Assembly (NCBI GenBank): GCA_025060635.1
Contig: JANXBN010000006.1
Coordinates: forward strand, 62,001 to 126,000
Direction: 5' to 3'
Origin: Candidatus Kryptonium sp.
Lineage (GTDB): Bacteria; Bacteroidota; Ignavibacteria; Kryptoniales; Kryptoniaceae
DNA: 64,000 nt
Positions 8,934 to 18,945 of this stretch are shown here, one piece after another; position 1 is the first letter of the stretch, and each line of letters begins with the position of its first letter. Both the position numbers and the translations under genes were made by a program. The notes below the pieces were generated by a model. That model saw nothing but the letters and a program-made list of their open reading frames with translations, was not told the DNA's origin and did not search any database.

Positions 8934-9902
8934 TTACATCCTGCTCCACATTTCTTGGATTTGTCTTAGTAGTATAGTTGGATCTGTTGAGTGAGGTGCT
9001 CCAGCAGGATTAATTATATCAAGTTGTCTTGCTGCGTTTTGAAAATCTCCAAGTGTATAATACGATTGTGCAAGAACGAGGCGAAGGCGTCTGTGATGTA
9101 CGCGATTGTCATATGTAAATACATAGTTTGAATTTGCATTTAAAACTTCAAGTGCTCTTTGAATTGCGGATGGAAATTCGTTTAAAGCATGGTGAACGAA
9201 AGCAAGCCCCGCTCTTGAATCAATAGATACTTTTTGAGACACATTTTGGCGAGCAAGGGCGCTTAACAAATCATTTTTTGCAAGTTGGAAATCACGGTTG
9301 TAAGCTCTTGACCAACCACGACCACATTCCGCTTCTGCTTGTAAACTGTCATATCTTGAGCTCGTTCGTGCAAGAGAAATGGCGGAATCAAATTTTGCAT
9401 AAGCTTCATTATAATTTCTATTGCTAAAAGCTTGCCAGCCAGATTGGATCAAAGAAGATATTCTAACTATGGTGGCATCGCCATTTCCAATTAGCTGAAC
9501 CGTCAAAGGCGATGTTGAATTTGTCGCGTTATGTGTAATTGATAGCGCTCCAGCAAACGCGCCGTCAGATGTAGGGGCAAATCTCACGAAAACGATTAAC
9601 GATTCACCAGGGGAAAGATTAAATTGCGTCGCCCCCTGAAGCGTAAATCCAGCTCCACTTATGCTCATTGCCCCTGTCAATCGTCCTGTTGAATTATTTT
9701 GATTTTTTATCACAACTTGCATGTCTTTAAATTGATTTAGCGGAACATATCCGAAGTTTATTGAACTTGGTGATATGCTTATGTAAATCGCTTCACTTGG
9801 TCCGGATGGTTGTTTTTTGCAACTTGGAAATACAATAAGCATGGCGAAAATGGAAACGAAACTTAAAACTGAAATTAATGTTGATTTGAAAATCTTTTTC
9901 AT
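8934..9902 (-). CDS. Lipoprotein with HYDIN/ASPM-like Ig domain and TPR-like repeats
   Basis: 322 residues. The N-terminal signal ends in a lipobox-like FPSC (Cys about 28). Residues ~40-140 form a choice-of-anchor-D/ASPM-SPD2-HYDIN-type beta domain (ISPSSINFGYVPLNQ..., FAPTSDGAFAGALSI). The C-terminal half is helical with TPR-like units (AYAKFDSAISLARTS, YYTLGDFQNAARQLD). The function is unknown; such proteins are often envelope scaffold or assembly factors. It lies 19 bases downstream of the large T9SS protein, and 69 bases before hypC. Confidence 0.7.
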   Translation of the reverse strand: MKKIFKSTLISVLSFVSIFAMLIVFPSCKKQPSGPSEAIYISISPSSINFGYVPLNQFKDMQVVIKNQNNSTGRLTGAMSISGAGFTLQGATQFNLSPGESLIVFVRFAPTSDGAFAGALSITHNATNSTSPLTVQLIGNGDATIVRISSLIQSGWQAFSNRNYNEAYAKFDSAISLARTSSRYDSLQAEAECGRGWSRAYNRDFQLAKNDLLSALARQNVSQKVSIDSRAGLAFVHHALNEFPSAIQRALEVLNANSNYVFTYDNRVHHRRLRLVLAQSYYTLGDFQNAARQLDIINPAGAPHSTDPTILLRQIQEMWSRM

Positions 9903-9921
9903 AGATTTATCTCCCGTTTGT

Positions 9922-12900
9922 TTATTTTGTCAAAACCATTTTTAATGTCTTGCTGAAATTGCCAGCTGTTATTCTGTAGAAGTAAATACCGGATGGTGCA
10001 ACTTTACCTGAATTATCTTTTCCATCCCATACAACCGTATATCTACCTGCGTTTTTGAATTCATTAACAAGGGTTCTGATCTCCTGACCAATGATGTTAT
10101 AGATTTTTAGTGTGACGAATTCATCTTCTGGGAGATCAAATGATATACTTGTTGATGGATTAAATGGATTTGGATAATTTTGATAAAGTTCAAACTTTTT
10201 CGGGATATCAACCAGCTGAGGTGTATTTGTCACAACTTCGCTTTTTCTTGTGACAATGAAATGCCCGAGTTTATTTATTTCCGCCGTGATGAAATCCCCT
10301 GAATTTGACACTGTTGAAACCAATCCAACCCATCTTGAACCATCCCAATATGCGATCGTAAGATCTTCTCTCGGAATTCCTGAGATTTTGTTGGGATCAA
10401 GATAAATTTTGATTGTCGCTGGCTTGTTAAGTGCATATCCAACTGGGCTTAGTGTGTAAATTGAACTTAATTTTGTTGCAATTGAATTTTCAATCTCTGT
10501 GTTCAAAACATCTGAATTTCCAGCAAATGAGATCACATAGATATTATCACGAAGCGAATTTCTACCAAATTCTGCTTCCATTTTCCCATCGGTTGAAACA
10601 ATGTTACCACCATCTGTGGATCGCAAGAATTGAACATTGAAAGTATATGCCGTATCTGAGTAAATAAAACCATATTTCGTCGTTCCTCTTACTCTTATTT
10701 CAATTGTTCCGCTTGATGTAAGAGTGATATTATTGTCAACGAAGACCCTATCACCTGAATTCGGAACTAATTGAAAGTTCAGGTTTACAACTCTTGAACC
10801 CTGTGTTAGGGTACCTGAAAGATTACTTCTGTTGAGTTTTGAAGGGCTTGCAACGAAAACATCAAGCTGTTCACTAAATATCGGGTTCTGGAAAAATCCG
10901 ACAATCAATCTCGGTCTTGTTGTATCAGTATAAGCGAAAGTTGCTCTCATCATCATATTCCAACCTCTTAAAGAAACCGTTGTCCCACCACTTGATACCT
11001 GAAGGTTTTCCATTGGAACCCAAGTGTTTGGATTTGATGGATGTGTCGGACCAAAGAAGGCATAAGTATAATTAACCTTCGTAGTGCTGTCCATACCAAC
11101 ATAAGTTCCAATCGTATCGTCAGGATCTTCAGTAAAGCCAATATATATCGTTCCAAGGTTTCTAAGCTGAGAAGCGTATGGAGTAAGGTCAATTGTTAAA
11201 AACTGTCCATCATAGCCAGCTCTATTTGTTGAGTAGATAAACGGTGTAATTATGTTATTTCCAGGAAGCCCATTGTTATCTGCCCAAACATGGAAATAGA
11301 AATCCTTTGGAGCTGTTGGTGGAATGTTTGAGCCAGAGAATTCATGAGCGAATGCTGCGAGTATTTTTGCGGAAACAAGTTGATTTACGCTAACCTCAGG
11401 GATAAATTTAACAGCCCATCCATACCCAGCTCTATTATTTCCAAATCCAAGGAAGTTTGCTTGACCAACAAATCTATCTGGATTGCCATCGTCATAAGCA
11501 ACTTCAACATAGTGAGCAATTTGTCTTCCTTGCGAAGTGTATGAATAAGTTGCAGATGTTGAACCTGTATTCATTACAACAAAAACTACTGTTCTAACAG
11601 AGCTTCCAAATTCGGGGACTTGGAACTGAACCCCAGGAGTAACATCAACGACTTGTTTTACAGACGGTCCAAGCTTTATGGCTTTTATTTGAACAAGTGC
11701 TGATGTAGTTGTGAATGTCACCTTTAAAGATTCACCGTAGATAAAAGCGATGTAATCAACAGCATAGCCGTAAACAGATTGATTTGTGACATTTACATTT
11801 GGATCAGTATGAGAATTTGCTTCCGATGGTCTTCCGGAAATAGGATAAGTATAGCCATAACTCGGGCTTACGGTTTTATCATTGAGATAATTTGCGATAA
11901 ACCAATTAGTTAAAATTTGTGTAAATGTTCTTCCTTTTGTCGTGAAAACGGTATTTAACCCAACTGCACCATCTCCGGGTTCTTGGACAACACTTTTTAG
12001 AATATCATCCCCAAGTTGTTCCGTATAATAAAGTGTAAAGAGCGCAGCTCTTGCATAATCTGAGAGAACATCACCACTTATATTATTCCAGTCAAAAAGT
12101 GGAACATCAACTTTTGAGAAATATCTTGATGGACTTCTTAAGGAATATCCGCAAATAACTTCGGAAACCTCTGATAAACCTTCGTTTACAAATGTTACTT
12201 CATTTCTATCATAATTGTAATGGATCAAATGCTGATATTCATGCGCAAGTGTGCTTAAAGGTCTTTGTGGATCTCTTACATTATTGTAGAAGATACCTGG
12301 GTAGGAGTCAATGTAAAGTATATCTCTGCGATTACTTCCAGTGTTATCTGTTTGATCCCATGAGAAGAAAAAGCCAGCAACATAGCTTCCACCAGGTTGC
12401 CAGCCATCTTTTATATCAGTTATCAGAAAATCTGTTTTCCCATCGCCATCTTTATTTGGAGGATTTCCAAAGTATTGATGCATAATCCGAACTATTCCCC
12501 AGTTAGGGTTCCGTGATCCACTTGGCGTTTTGTTTTCAAGAGCGTTCAGGATTGCGTTAACCTCAGTTTGGGTTACATAACCATTATTTAGGTCTGTGAC
12601 ATCAACCCACACTTGAGTTAGGCTGCCAACCCCTCTTAATTCTGCAGTGATATTATCAAACTGTTGAGTCACAAGATTGTAAACGAAGAAGCTTCTTCTT
12701 GTTCCAACAGTGTCTGATGTTTTTTGAGGAACCGTCTTCTCAAGCAGTGCCTTTTGCATTAAGGCATAGACCTCGGGATTGTAAATTCGCGTGTTTTCAA
12801 GCGCTTGTTTTGCTACTTCATCAGTTAAAAGCGTCGTTACACATATAGAAGTACCGATCTCATCAGATGAACTTTCAAGTGTCGCCTTTGCTATCTCTGG

Positions 12901-12978
12901 AGTTTTATGCAGTTGTTGGGTGAACGAAAGGTTTACAAAGAAATAAAGAAGCAGAAAATACCAAATTTTCGCCAGCAT
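9922..12978 (-). CDS. Large T9SS-sorted metalloprotease-like secreted protein
   Basis: 1018 residues. After a signal peptide (about 1-20) comes a protease-like domain with HEYQH at 246-250 and NEGLSE at 265-270, an arrangement of HExxH plus a downstream Glu seen in M30/M6-like zinc peptidases. A DxDGDGKTDFLI loop sits near 177-187. The middle is beta-rich. The C terminus (about 930-1018) is a textbook type IX sorting domain: QNYPNPFNPSTSI, VVWDGKDNSGKVAPSGIYFYRI. I infer export through the outer membrane and surface or medium location. The substrate is unknown. Confidence 0.82.
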   Translation of the reverse strand: MLAKIWYFLLLYFFVNLSFTQQLHKTPEIAKATLESSSDEIGTSICVTTLLTDEVAKQALENTRIYNPEVYALMQKALLEKTVPQKTSDTVGTRRSFFVYNLVTQQFDNITAELRGVGSLTQVWVDVTDLNNGYVTQTEVNAILNALENKTPSGSRNPNWGIVRIMHQYFGNPPNKDGDGKTDFLITDIKDGWQPGGSYVAGFFFSWDQTDNTGSNRRDILYIDSYPGIFYNNVRDPQRPLSTLAHEYQHLIHYNYDRNEVTFVNEGLSEVSEVICGYSLRSPSRYFSKVDVPLFDWNNISGDVLSDYARAALFTLYYTEQLGDDILKSVVQEPGDGAVGLNTVFTTKGRTFTQILTNWFIANYLNDKTVSPSYGYTYPISGRPSEANSHTDPNVNVTNQSVYGYAVDYIAFIYGESLKVTFTTTSALVQIKAIKLGPSVKQVVDVTPGVQFQVPEFGSSVRTVVFVVMNTGSTSATYSYTSQGRQIAHYVEVAYDDGNPDRFVGQANFLGFGNNRAGYGWAVKFIPEVSVNQLVSAKILAAFAHEFSGSNIPPTAPKDFYFHVWADNNGLPGNNIITPFIYSTNRAGYDGQFLTIDLTPYASQLRNLGTIYIGFTEDPDDTIGTYVGMDSTTKVNYTYAFFGPTHPSNPNTWVPMENLQVSSGGTTVSLRGWNMMMRATFAYTDTTRPRLIVGFFQNPIFSEQLDVFVASPSKLNRSNLSGTLTQGSRVVNLNFQLVPNSGDRVFVDNNITLTSSGTIEIRVRGTTKYGFIYSDTAYTFNVQFLRSTDGGNIVSTDGKMEAEFGRNSLRDNIYVISFAGNSDVLNTEIENSIATKLSSIYTLSPVGYALNKPATIKIYLDPNKISGIPREDLTIAYWDGSRWVGLVSTVSNSGDFITAEINKLGHFIVTRKSEVVTNTPQLVDIPKKFELYQNYPNPFNPSTSISFDLPEDEFVTLKIYNIIGQEIRTLVNEFKNAGRYTVVWDGKDNSGKVAPSGIYFYRITAGNFSKTLKMVLTK

Positions 12979-12998
12979 AATTTTTGCCTCCGTTTATT

Positions 12999-13295
12999 TT
13001 ATTTTGATAAAATTTTAAAACTTTTGACGAGAATTTTTCCTTTCTCAATTCCTTTGGTATCCCTTCCTGTGACTTCAAGAACAACCGTAGATCCCTGATT
13101 TTTCCACAGCTCTTTGTAAACAGGTGAATTTCTTGAGATAATAAAAACTCTACCATCCTCTGTTTGAATCGCAAGCTCAACAAACGGCTCATTGCCGGTT
13201 GTGTAAATTTTCCCTTTAATGCTAAAGCCGTCCGAAGAATGCCATATCGCATAACAGCCTGAAATTAGAACAAGAAGTAAAATAAAAATCTTCAC
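12999..13295 (-). CDS. Small putative lipoprotein
   Basis: 98 residues with a short signal ending in the lipobox LISGC (Cys 14). The mature part is beta-rich, with no recognised domain. It lies 20 bases upstream of the large T9SS protein and 24 bases after the flippase gene, so probably is in the same transcript. No function can be assigned. Confidence 0.65.
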   Translation of the reverse strand: MKIFILLLVLISGCYAIWHSSDGFSIKGKIYTTGNEPFVELAIQTEDGRVFIISRNSPVYKELWKNQGSTVVLEVTGRDTKGIEKGKILVKSFKILSK

Positions 13296-13319
13296 GAGAA
13301 TTGTCCCTTGTGTTTTGTC

Positions 13320-14756
13320 CTATGCCCGTTTTCGGGGAAAGAACTTTAAAACTAAAAGAAATATAAAAAACACAATCAACAATATCAACTTTAAAAGCGT
13401 AGGTGTGAGTTGAATCAAGCTCGGATTGGCGAATTTATAAAGAGCGAAACATGAAATCGTTGCGGTTCCGATTTTTATCAGTTTTATGTATTCGTATTGT
13501 ATGGGGTAAATTTTTTGAACAATAAAGAAAAGCGAAACCGCCATCACAAAATAACTTATAAATGTTGCCCAAGCAGAGCCATAGATTCCGAAGTATGGGA
13601 TTAAAATATAGTTTCCAGCTATATTTGCTATCGCTCCGATCCCTGTAATGTAAGGGAGATAGCTTGTCTTTTTCTCAATGTAAATTCCTGCTATTAAATT
13701 AACATAGATTCCGTTGAAAAGATAACCAAGCAAGACAATCGGCACAATGTCAAGCCCGCTCCAGTAATCCGGATGTATTATGTATCTTCCAAAGATTTTT
13801 ATTTTAACAATATCGCTTATAAAGAATGAGACAGCCAAAAACAAAAACGATGCAGATAAAACAAAGTAGGTCATAACTCTTGAGAAGAGAATCTTCGCAT
13901 CAGGACGACTTGCGTTTTTCAGAAAAAAAGGTCTCCAAGCGTAGTCAAACATTGAAACGAAAAGCATCATAAAGATCCCGAGCCGATAGTTAGCTTGGTA
14001 AATCCCCACGGTCTCGTCGTTTGTCAGGGCTTTTAAAATTGGGCGATCTACAACTTGGATCACCATTGCGGATAAGCCCGAGGGTATGTAAGGCAAGCCA
14101 AACTTTAAAAGCTCCGTGTAAAGATTTTTCAAAAATGTCAATGAAAAATTTTGTAATATCACAGGCAGAAGCAAAGCAAATGTCAACGCTGATGCGATAA
14201 GATTGCTTATAAAAATGCCATAAATTTCAAGATTCAATTTCAAAAGCAAAAAAATGTTGAGAGCAACATTTACAATTATATTCAGCACCTTTATCGTTGA
14301 AAAGATAAGCGCTTTACTTTCAAGGCGTAAATATGCAAATGGAATTATGGAAACAGCGTCAAAAAATAAAATCCAGGCTGAATATCTTATACATATTGCG
14401 TATTTTGGAGGAATGTCAATTAATTTCGCGATTTGATCCGAAAAAAAATGAATCAAACTTGAGAATAACAACGAAGTTAGAAAAACCGATATAAACGGCG
14501 TGCTAAAGTTTTCTTTTTTGTTGCCAATTTCAAGCGATGAAGCATATCTTAAGTATGCTGATTCCATTCCATAGGAATAAATCACATTCAGAAAAGCAAT
14601 GTAAGCGTAAATTGTGGTGACAACTCCATATTGGTCTGGTTTTAAAACATTTGTGTAAAATGGAACGAGAAGGAAATTTAAGAATCTTCCAATTATCGTG
14701 CTTATACCATAGATTGCGGTTTCCTTCCCAAGCTGTTTTATTTGCGGGAACATCAA
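13320..14756 (-). CDS. Polysaccharide/lipid-linked oligosaccharide flippase (Wzx/MATE-like)
   Basis: 478 residues with about 12-14 membrane spans. The N terminus (KQLGKETAIYGISTIIGRFLNFLLVPFYT) and the LPDQYG-like KPDQYGVVTTIY motif are typical of the polysaccharide biosynthesis (Wzx/RfbX) branch of the MOP superfamily. It would flip undecaprenyl-linked glycans across the cytoplasmic membrane. The start lies 15 bases from the lipA stop. No other glycan genes are adjacent; two glycosyltransferases appear far away at 48.7-50.8 kb. Confidence 0.85.
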   Translation of the reverse strand: MMFPQIKQLGKETAIYGISTIIGRFLNFLLVPFYTNVLKPDQYGVVTTIYAYIAFLNVIYSYGMESAYLRYASSLEIGNKKENFSTPFISVFLTSLLFSSLIHFFSDQIAKLIDIPPKYAICIRYSAWILFFDAVSIIPFAYLRLESKALIFSTIKVLNIIVNVALNIFLLLKLNLEIYGIFISNLIASALTFALLLPVILQNFSLTFLKNLYTELLKFGLPYIPSGLSAMVIQVVDRPILKALTNDETVGIYQANYRLGIFMMLFVSMFDYAWRPFFLKNASRPDAKILFSRVMTYFVLSASFLFLAVSFFISDIVKIKIFGRYIIHPDYWSGLDIVPIVLLGYLFNGIYVNLIAGIYIEKKTSYLPYITGIGAIANIAGNYILIPYFGIYGSAWATFISYFVMAVSLFFIVQKIYPIQYEYIKLIKIGTATISCFALYKFANPSLIQLTPTLLKLILLIVFFIFLLVLKFFPRKRA

Positions 14757-14771
14757 TTTATTTTTTTACTT

Positions 14772-15623
14772 TCACCATATTATGTGTGACTCCGCGTGGT
14801 AGGAACTTCTCACAAGTGGACCCGACTCAACATATTTAAATCCCATTTCAAGCCCGATATTTTTAAACATTTCAAACTCTTCTGGTGTGACATATCTATC
14901 AACAGGCAGATGCATCTTCGTCGGTTGGAGATATTGCCCAAGCGTTAAAATATCAACATCTATTTTTCTTAAATCTTTCATCACTTCAATTACTTCTTCG
15001 TTTGTTTCCCCCAGCCCTAAAATTATTCCTGTTTTTGTAACAAGCCCTCGCTTTTTACAATAATCTAAAACCTTTAAGCTTCTTTCATATTTCGCTTGAG
15101 GACGGACGGTTTTATAAAGTCGTGGGACTGTCTCAACATTGTGATTTAAAATATCTGGTTTTGCTTCAATTACTATATCAAGAGCTGATTCATCCCCTTT
15201 GAAATCCGGAATCAAAACTTCAACTCTGCATTCTGGGACAAGTTTTCTTATCTGTCTTACTGTTTCAGCAAATGCCCACGCTCCTCCATCTTTGAGGTCA
15301 TCTCTGTTAACCGAAGTTATAACAGCATGTTTTATTCCCATAAGTTTAACTGCTTCTGCGACTCTCCTTGGTTCATCTTGGTCAAACCATTCAGGTTTTC
15401 CTGTTTTTACGGCACAAAATCCGCAGCTTCTTGTACACACATCGCCAAGTATCATAAAGGTTGCAGTTCCCCTTGACCAACATTCGGACATGTTTGGACA
15501 ATGTGCTTCTTCACAAACTGTGTGGAGTTTATAGACATTGACGATGTTCCTCACATAGGTGAAGGAACCGTTAACCTGAAGTTTTATCTTAAGCCAGTCG
15601 GGTCGCTTTTCTCTTATTTGCAT
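14772..15623 (-). CDS. lipA: Lipoyl synthase LipA
   Basis: 283 residues from the ATG at 15623. This radical SAM enzyme inserts two sulfurs into octanoyl groups on lipoyl domains. The auxiliary cluster motif has Cys 37, 42 and 48 ([12 protein letters not shown]); the SAM cluster has Cys 63, 67 and 70 (CTRSCGFC); the RSSY motif near residue 272 is the auxiliary cluster's serine ligand. The frame runs 58 codons further upstream, but that stretch is Lys/Phe-rich and lacks family similarity. [12 protein letters not shown] is the normal N terminus. Confidence 0.95.
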   Translation of the reverse strand: MQIREKRPDWLKIKLQVNGSFTYVRNIVNVYKLHTVCEEAHCPNMSECWSRGTATFMILGDVCTRSCGFCAVKTGKPEWFDQDEPRRVAEAVKLMGIKHAVITSVNRDDLKDGGAWAFAETVRQIRKLVPECRVEVLIPDFKGDESALDIVIEAKPDILNHNVETVPRLYKTVRPQAKYERSLKVLDYCKKRGLVTKTGIILGLGETNEEVIEVMKDLRKIDVDILTLGQYLQPTKMHLPVDRYVTPEEFEMFKNIGLEMGFKYVESGPLVRSSYHAESHIIW

Positions 15624-15715
15624 TGTTTTGAGAAATTTTGTTTTCGTCAATACAAAGTTAAAAAATTTTGTTTGAGAAATGAAATTTTTAAATTCAAAAT
15701 AAAAAAGAAATCTTG

Positions 15716-17869
15716 ATGGGCGTTTTTTCGCTGAATGCAAACCTGATAATAGCTTTGCTTGCGGTTTTGGTTTCAGTTGGAGTTGGGTTGATTTCATATT
15801 ATCGTGTGTCCGTCCCAGGTGAGCGAAGCAAAATAATTTTTCTTTTCATCTTAAGAGTTATTGCTGTTTTTATATCTTTTCTTCTGATTTCCGAACCGAT
15901 TTTGACGCTCATATTGCGCTCAAGTCAATCACCTTCGGTTGCTATATTAATTGATAACTCAAAAAGCATGGGAATTCAAGATCGCCTTGGGGATAGGAAA
16001 AAGCAAACTAAAGAAATAGTAGAGAAATTAACCAAAATAGATATCAAAGGGGATAAGAGATTTTTTGTTTTTTCTGGGGATGTTGAGGAAAAAAGGAACT
16101 TTAATGTGGATTCACTTTCGTTTTCTGGTGGTTTGACCGACATCGCAAGAGCTTTGAGGAAAATTCAATCAATTTCAACGCAGGAAAATATAAAAGCAGT
16201 TATCCTTGTTTCGGACGGAATTTACAACGCTGGTGAGAATCCAGTTTATTTCGCTGAAAAGGTTGAAATACCAATTTTCACAGTTGGAGTTGGTGATTCA
16301 ACCGTTCAAAAAGATTTAAAAGTTATTGATGTTTTGGCAAACGAAGTAGCATATGCAGGTGTAGAAACTCCGATCGTTGCGAGGATAGGAAGCGCTGAGC
16401 TTGGTGGAAGCGAGGTGATCGTTTCTCTTCATGATGAAAAGAGTGAAATTAGCAGGGAGAAGCTAAAGTTAGATGTTGGCGTAAATGAGTATGTTGTTAA
16501 CTTTAAGTTTATCCCCAAAGAGGAAGGATTAAAGAAATTTGTAGTTAAAGTTCAGCACCTTCCGGGCGAGGTAACATATCAAAACAATCAAAAATCTTTT
16601 TATGTTAAAGTTTTAAGAAGTAAATATAAAATTTTACTCGTAAGCGGTGCTCCGAGCCCTGATCTTGCTTTCGTGAAAAGGGTTCTTGTTGAGAATAAAA
16701 ATTATGAGGTTATCTCTTATACGGAGAAACGGGGTAGAGAATTTATAGAAGGAAATTTTGACTTTAAAAACGCTGAAACAGCTGACGCTGTTGTGTTTGT
16801 TGGATATCCAGTTAAAACCTCCGATGTTGAGATAATTAACAGATTGAAAAATGTTATCAGTGCGCAAAATAAACCATTTTTCTTTTTAATAAGTCGGACG
16901 GTTGATTTTGATAAGTTAAGGATTTTTTCAGATGTCTTGCCTTTTAGATTCTCAAGGGTTTTTGGTGATGAGGAGATTGTGAATTTGGTTATAACCGAAG
17001 ACGGGCGAAATCACTCAATTACAGATTTGAAGGATAAAAACAATATATGGAACATGCTCCCACCTGTTTTTAAACTGCGTGGTGTTTTCAACGCAGTTTC
17101 GGGGACGATTGTTCTTGCGAAAGCAAAATATCAGAACATAGAAACCGATGAACCGTTAATTGTCGTAAATCGTTTTGGAGATAAGAAATCTGTTGCAGTC
17201 CTATGTTATGGGATTTGGAGATGGAAGCTTATGACCGCACAGAATAGGGAGTTTGATGGTTTTTTTGAAACATTTGTTAATAATCTCGTTCGTTGGCTTA
17301 TAGCGCCTGTTGAGGAAGAATTTGTGAAATTTAAAATTACGAAAAATTTTTATAGTGAAGATGAGGAGATAAAATTTTCAGCTCAGGTTTATAATGAAGA
17401 TTATTCGCCGATAAACGATGCGGAGGTAGAGGTTAAAATTTTATCTCATGAAAGCGGAGAGATAATTCGTGAGATTGAACTTGAGAATGTAAGTCCTGGG
17501 GTTTATTCCGGTGGAATTAATCTTTTGAGGGGTGATTACAGGTATGAAGCCAGTATTTTGAGAAGGGGAAAAGTGTTAAGAAATTTCTCGGGGCGTTTTA
17601 CGGTTGGAGAAGCAGAAGTTGAGTTTTTAAACACACGGATGGATGCAAAGCTACTTCGCGAAATTGCCACAAGAACTGGTGGCGTCTTCATAAGTAGCGA
17701 AAAAGTTGATACACTGGGTGGAATAATAAATTCACTTTCTGATTTTAAGCCAGCGATAGTTGAAAGGAAAATGGAATACATTTTATGGTCAAGGTTTGAG
17801 CCACTTGCTATAGTTATAATTTTGCTTTCAATAGAGTGGTTTATGCGGAAAAGGATGGGGCTTGCGTAA
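15716..17869 (+). CDS. VWA-domain membrane protein
   Basis: 717 residues from ATG 15716 (a TTG lies one codon earlier). Two N-terminal membrane spans (about 10-30 and 40-68) are followed by a von Willebrand A domain whose MIDAS motif DNSKSM begins near residue 80. Next comes a glutamine-amidotransferase-like fold region ([19 protein letters not shown]), a beta domain, and a final span at the C terminus ([14 protein letters not shown]). Proteins of this build are common beside BatA-like or MoxR systems, but none is adjacent here. It diverges from lipA and ends 3 bases from the converging xerC stop. Confidence 0.8.
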   Translation: MGVFSLNANLIIALLAVLVSVGVGLISYYRVSVPGERSKIIFLFILRVIAVFISFLLISEPILTLILRSSQSPSVAILIDNSKSMGIQDRLGDRKKQTKEIVEKLTKIDIKGDKRFFVFSGDVEEKRNFNVDSLSFSGGLTDIARALRKIQSISTQENIKAVILVSDGIYNAGENPVYFAEKVEIPIFTVGVGDSTVQKDLKVIDVLANEVAYAGVETPIVARIGSAELGGSEVIVSLHDEKSEISREKLKLDVGVNEYVVNFKFIPKEEGLKKFVVKVQHLPGEVTYQNNQKSFYVKVLRSKYKILLVSGAPSPDLAFVKRVLVENKNYEVISYTEKRGREFIEGNFDFKNAETADAVVFVGYPVKTSDVEIINRLKNVISAQNKPFFFLISRTVDFDKLRIFSDVLPFRFSRVFGDEEIVNLVITEDGRNHSITDLKDKNNIWNMLPPVFKLRGVFNAVSGTIVLAKAKYQNIETDEPLIVVNRFGDKKSVAVLCYGIWRWKLMTAQNREFDGFFETFVNNLVRWLIAPVEEEFVKFKITKNFYSEDEEIKFSAQVYNEDYSPINDAEVEVKILSHESGEIIREIELENVSPGVYSGGINLLRGDYRYEASILRRGKVLRNFSGRFTVGEAEVEFLNTRMDAKLLREIATRTGGVFISSEKVDTLGGIINSLSDFKPAIVERKMEYILWSRFEPLAIVIILLSIEWFMRKRMGLA

Positions 17870-17872
17870 AAT

Positions 17873-18775
17873 TTATTCAGAGCGAGGATGGGCAAGTTTG
17901 TAGGTTTTTTTCAGATGCTCAATTGTGACATGCATGTATCTTTGCGTCGTTGATAAGCTTGAATGACCGAGAAGTTCTTTAACAGCCATTATGTCGGCGC
18001 CGTGATTTAAAAGGTGAGTTGCGAATGAATGTCTCAAGACATGCGGTCCTTTCTTTTCAATATCCGCAACTGCGGATATATATCTACTTACTATGTGGTA
18101 AACCTCAATACTTGTTATCCTTTTCCCGTTTTTTGATAAGAACAAAGCTTTCTTGTCATCATCTGTTTGATTTGGTGTTATAAAGTTTTTTCTTATGTTA
18201 AGGTAAGTTTTCAATGCTTCCTTCGCTTTTTTGCCGAAGGGGACAAATCTAACTTTGCTACCTTTTCCAAGAACTTTAATTGTTTGGCTTGCGAAGTCAA
18301 CATCTTCAATGTTCATCCCACAAAGCTCGCTTACTCTTATTCCTGTGCTGTAAAGTGTTTCAAGTATTGCTTTATCCCTTATGCCTTCATCGGTTTTTAA
18401 ATCAGGTAAATTCATCAGTTTTTCAATTTTGCTTTCTTCAAGGAAAACAGGCAGTGTTTTTTCTGTTTTTAGTGAGAAACCAATTGTTGGGTTTGAAGAG
18501 ATGAACTTGAATTTGTTCAGGAATTTGAAGAAAGATTTAAGAGCGGAAAGTTTTGTTGATATACTTGTTTTTTTGAGCCCTCGCGAGTGGAGATAAGAAA
18601 GAAAATCCCTAATTAAAGATCTATCAATCCGTGCGACATTTGCTTCCCTTTGGGCTTCGTTTATGATGAAGGAATAAAACTCATACAGTGCGTCGTGGTA
18701 GGATTGAATTGTTCGTTGCGAGTAGTTTTTTTCTATGTCAAGATACTCAAGAAATTTTCTGATTTCGTTTTGCAT
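17873..18775 (-). CDS. xerC: Tyrosine site-specific recombinase XerC/XerD
   Basis: 300 residues, the normal Xer length. The N-terminal SAM-like core-binding domain (1-100) is followed by the catalytic domain with R147, K171, H245-x-x-R248, H271 and Y280 all present. It resolves chromosome dimers at dif with FtsK. The C terminus AHPR fits XerC, but some members of this group have one or two Xer paralogues, so C versus D is uncertain. A chromosomal housekeeping copy is favoured: no phage or integron genes are near. Confidence 0.88.
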   Translation of the reverse strand: MQNEIRKFLEYLDIEKNYSQRTIQSYHDALYEFYSFIINEAQREANVARIDRSLIRDFLSYLHSRGLKKTSISTKLSALKSFFKFLNKFKFISSNPTIGFSLKTEKTLPVFLEESKIEKLMNLPDLKTDEGIRDKAILETLYSTGIRVSELCGMNIEDVDFASQTIKVLGKGSKVRFVPFGKKAKEALKTYLNIRKNFITPNQTDDDKKALFLSKNGKRITSIEVYHIVSRYISAVADIEKKGPHVLRHSFATHLLNHGADIMAVKELLGHSSLSTTQRYMHVTIEHLKKTYKLAHPRSE

Positions 18776-18858
18776 TCGTTTTGTGTTAAAAAATTTATAT
18801 AAGGGCTTTAAACTTGACTTTTTCTGAAAGATGTATTATATTTATTACAGGTTTAAGA

Positions 18859-18924
18859 GTTCCCTCACCCAGGGTATCCCCCGCCCTGGGTTCCCCCGCA
18901 GGGCAGGTTCCCCCCGCCTGCCCT
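18859..18924. repeat. GC-rich tandem double hairpin with G-quadruplex potential
   Basis: In an AT-rich gap between pdaD and xerC lies a dense G/C block. Hairpin 1: ACCCAGGG (18867-18874), loop tatcccccg, CCCTGGGT (18884-18891). Hairpin 2: AGGGCAGG (18900-18907), loop ttccccccg, CCTGCCCT (18917-18924). Both have 8-bp stems and 9-base loops ending CCCCCG, and a similar TTCCCCCGC joins them. The block can also be read as four 16-17 base units that begin GTTCCC/GTATCC. On the minus strand, which is the sense strand of the flanking genes, it shows many runs of three to six G. No T tract follows. Confidence 0.85.
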
Positions 18925-18945
18925 TTCCTTCTTACCTTAAAGGAA

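Noticed and set aside
15624-15797. 58-codon N-terminal extension of lipA
   Set aside because: Phe/Lys-rich, not conserved in lipoyl synthases; the ATG at 15623 gives the normal N terminus.
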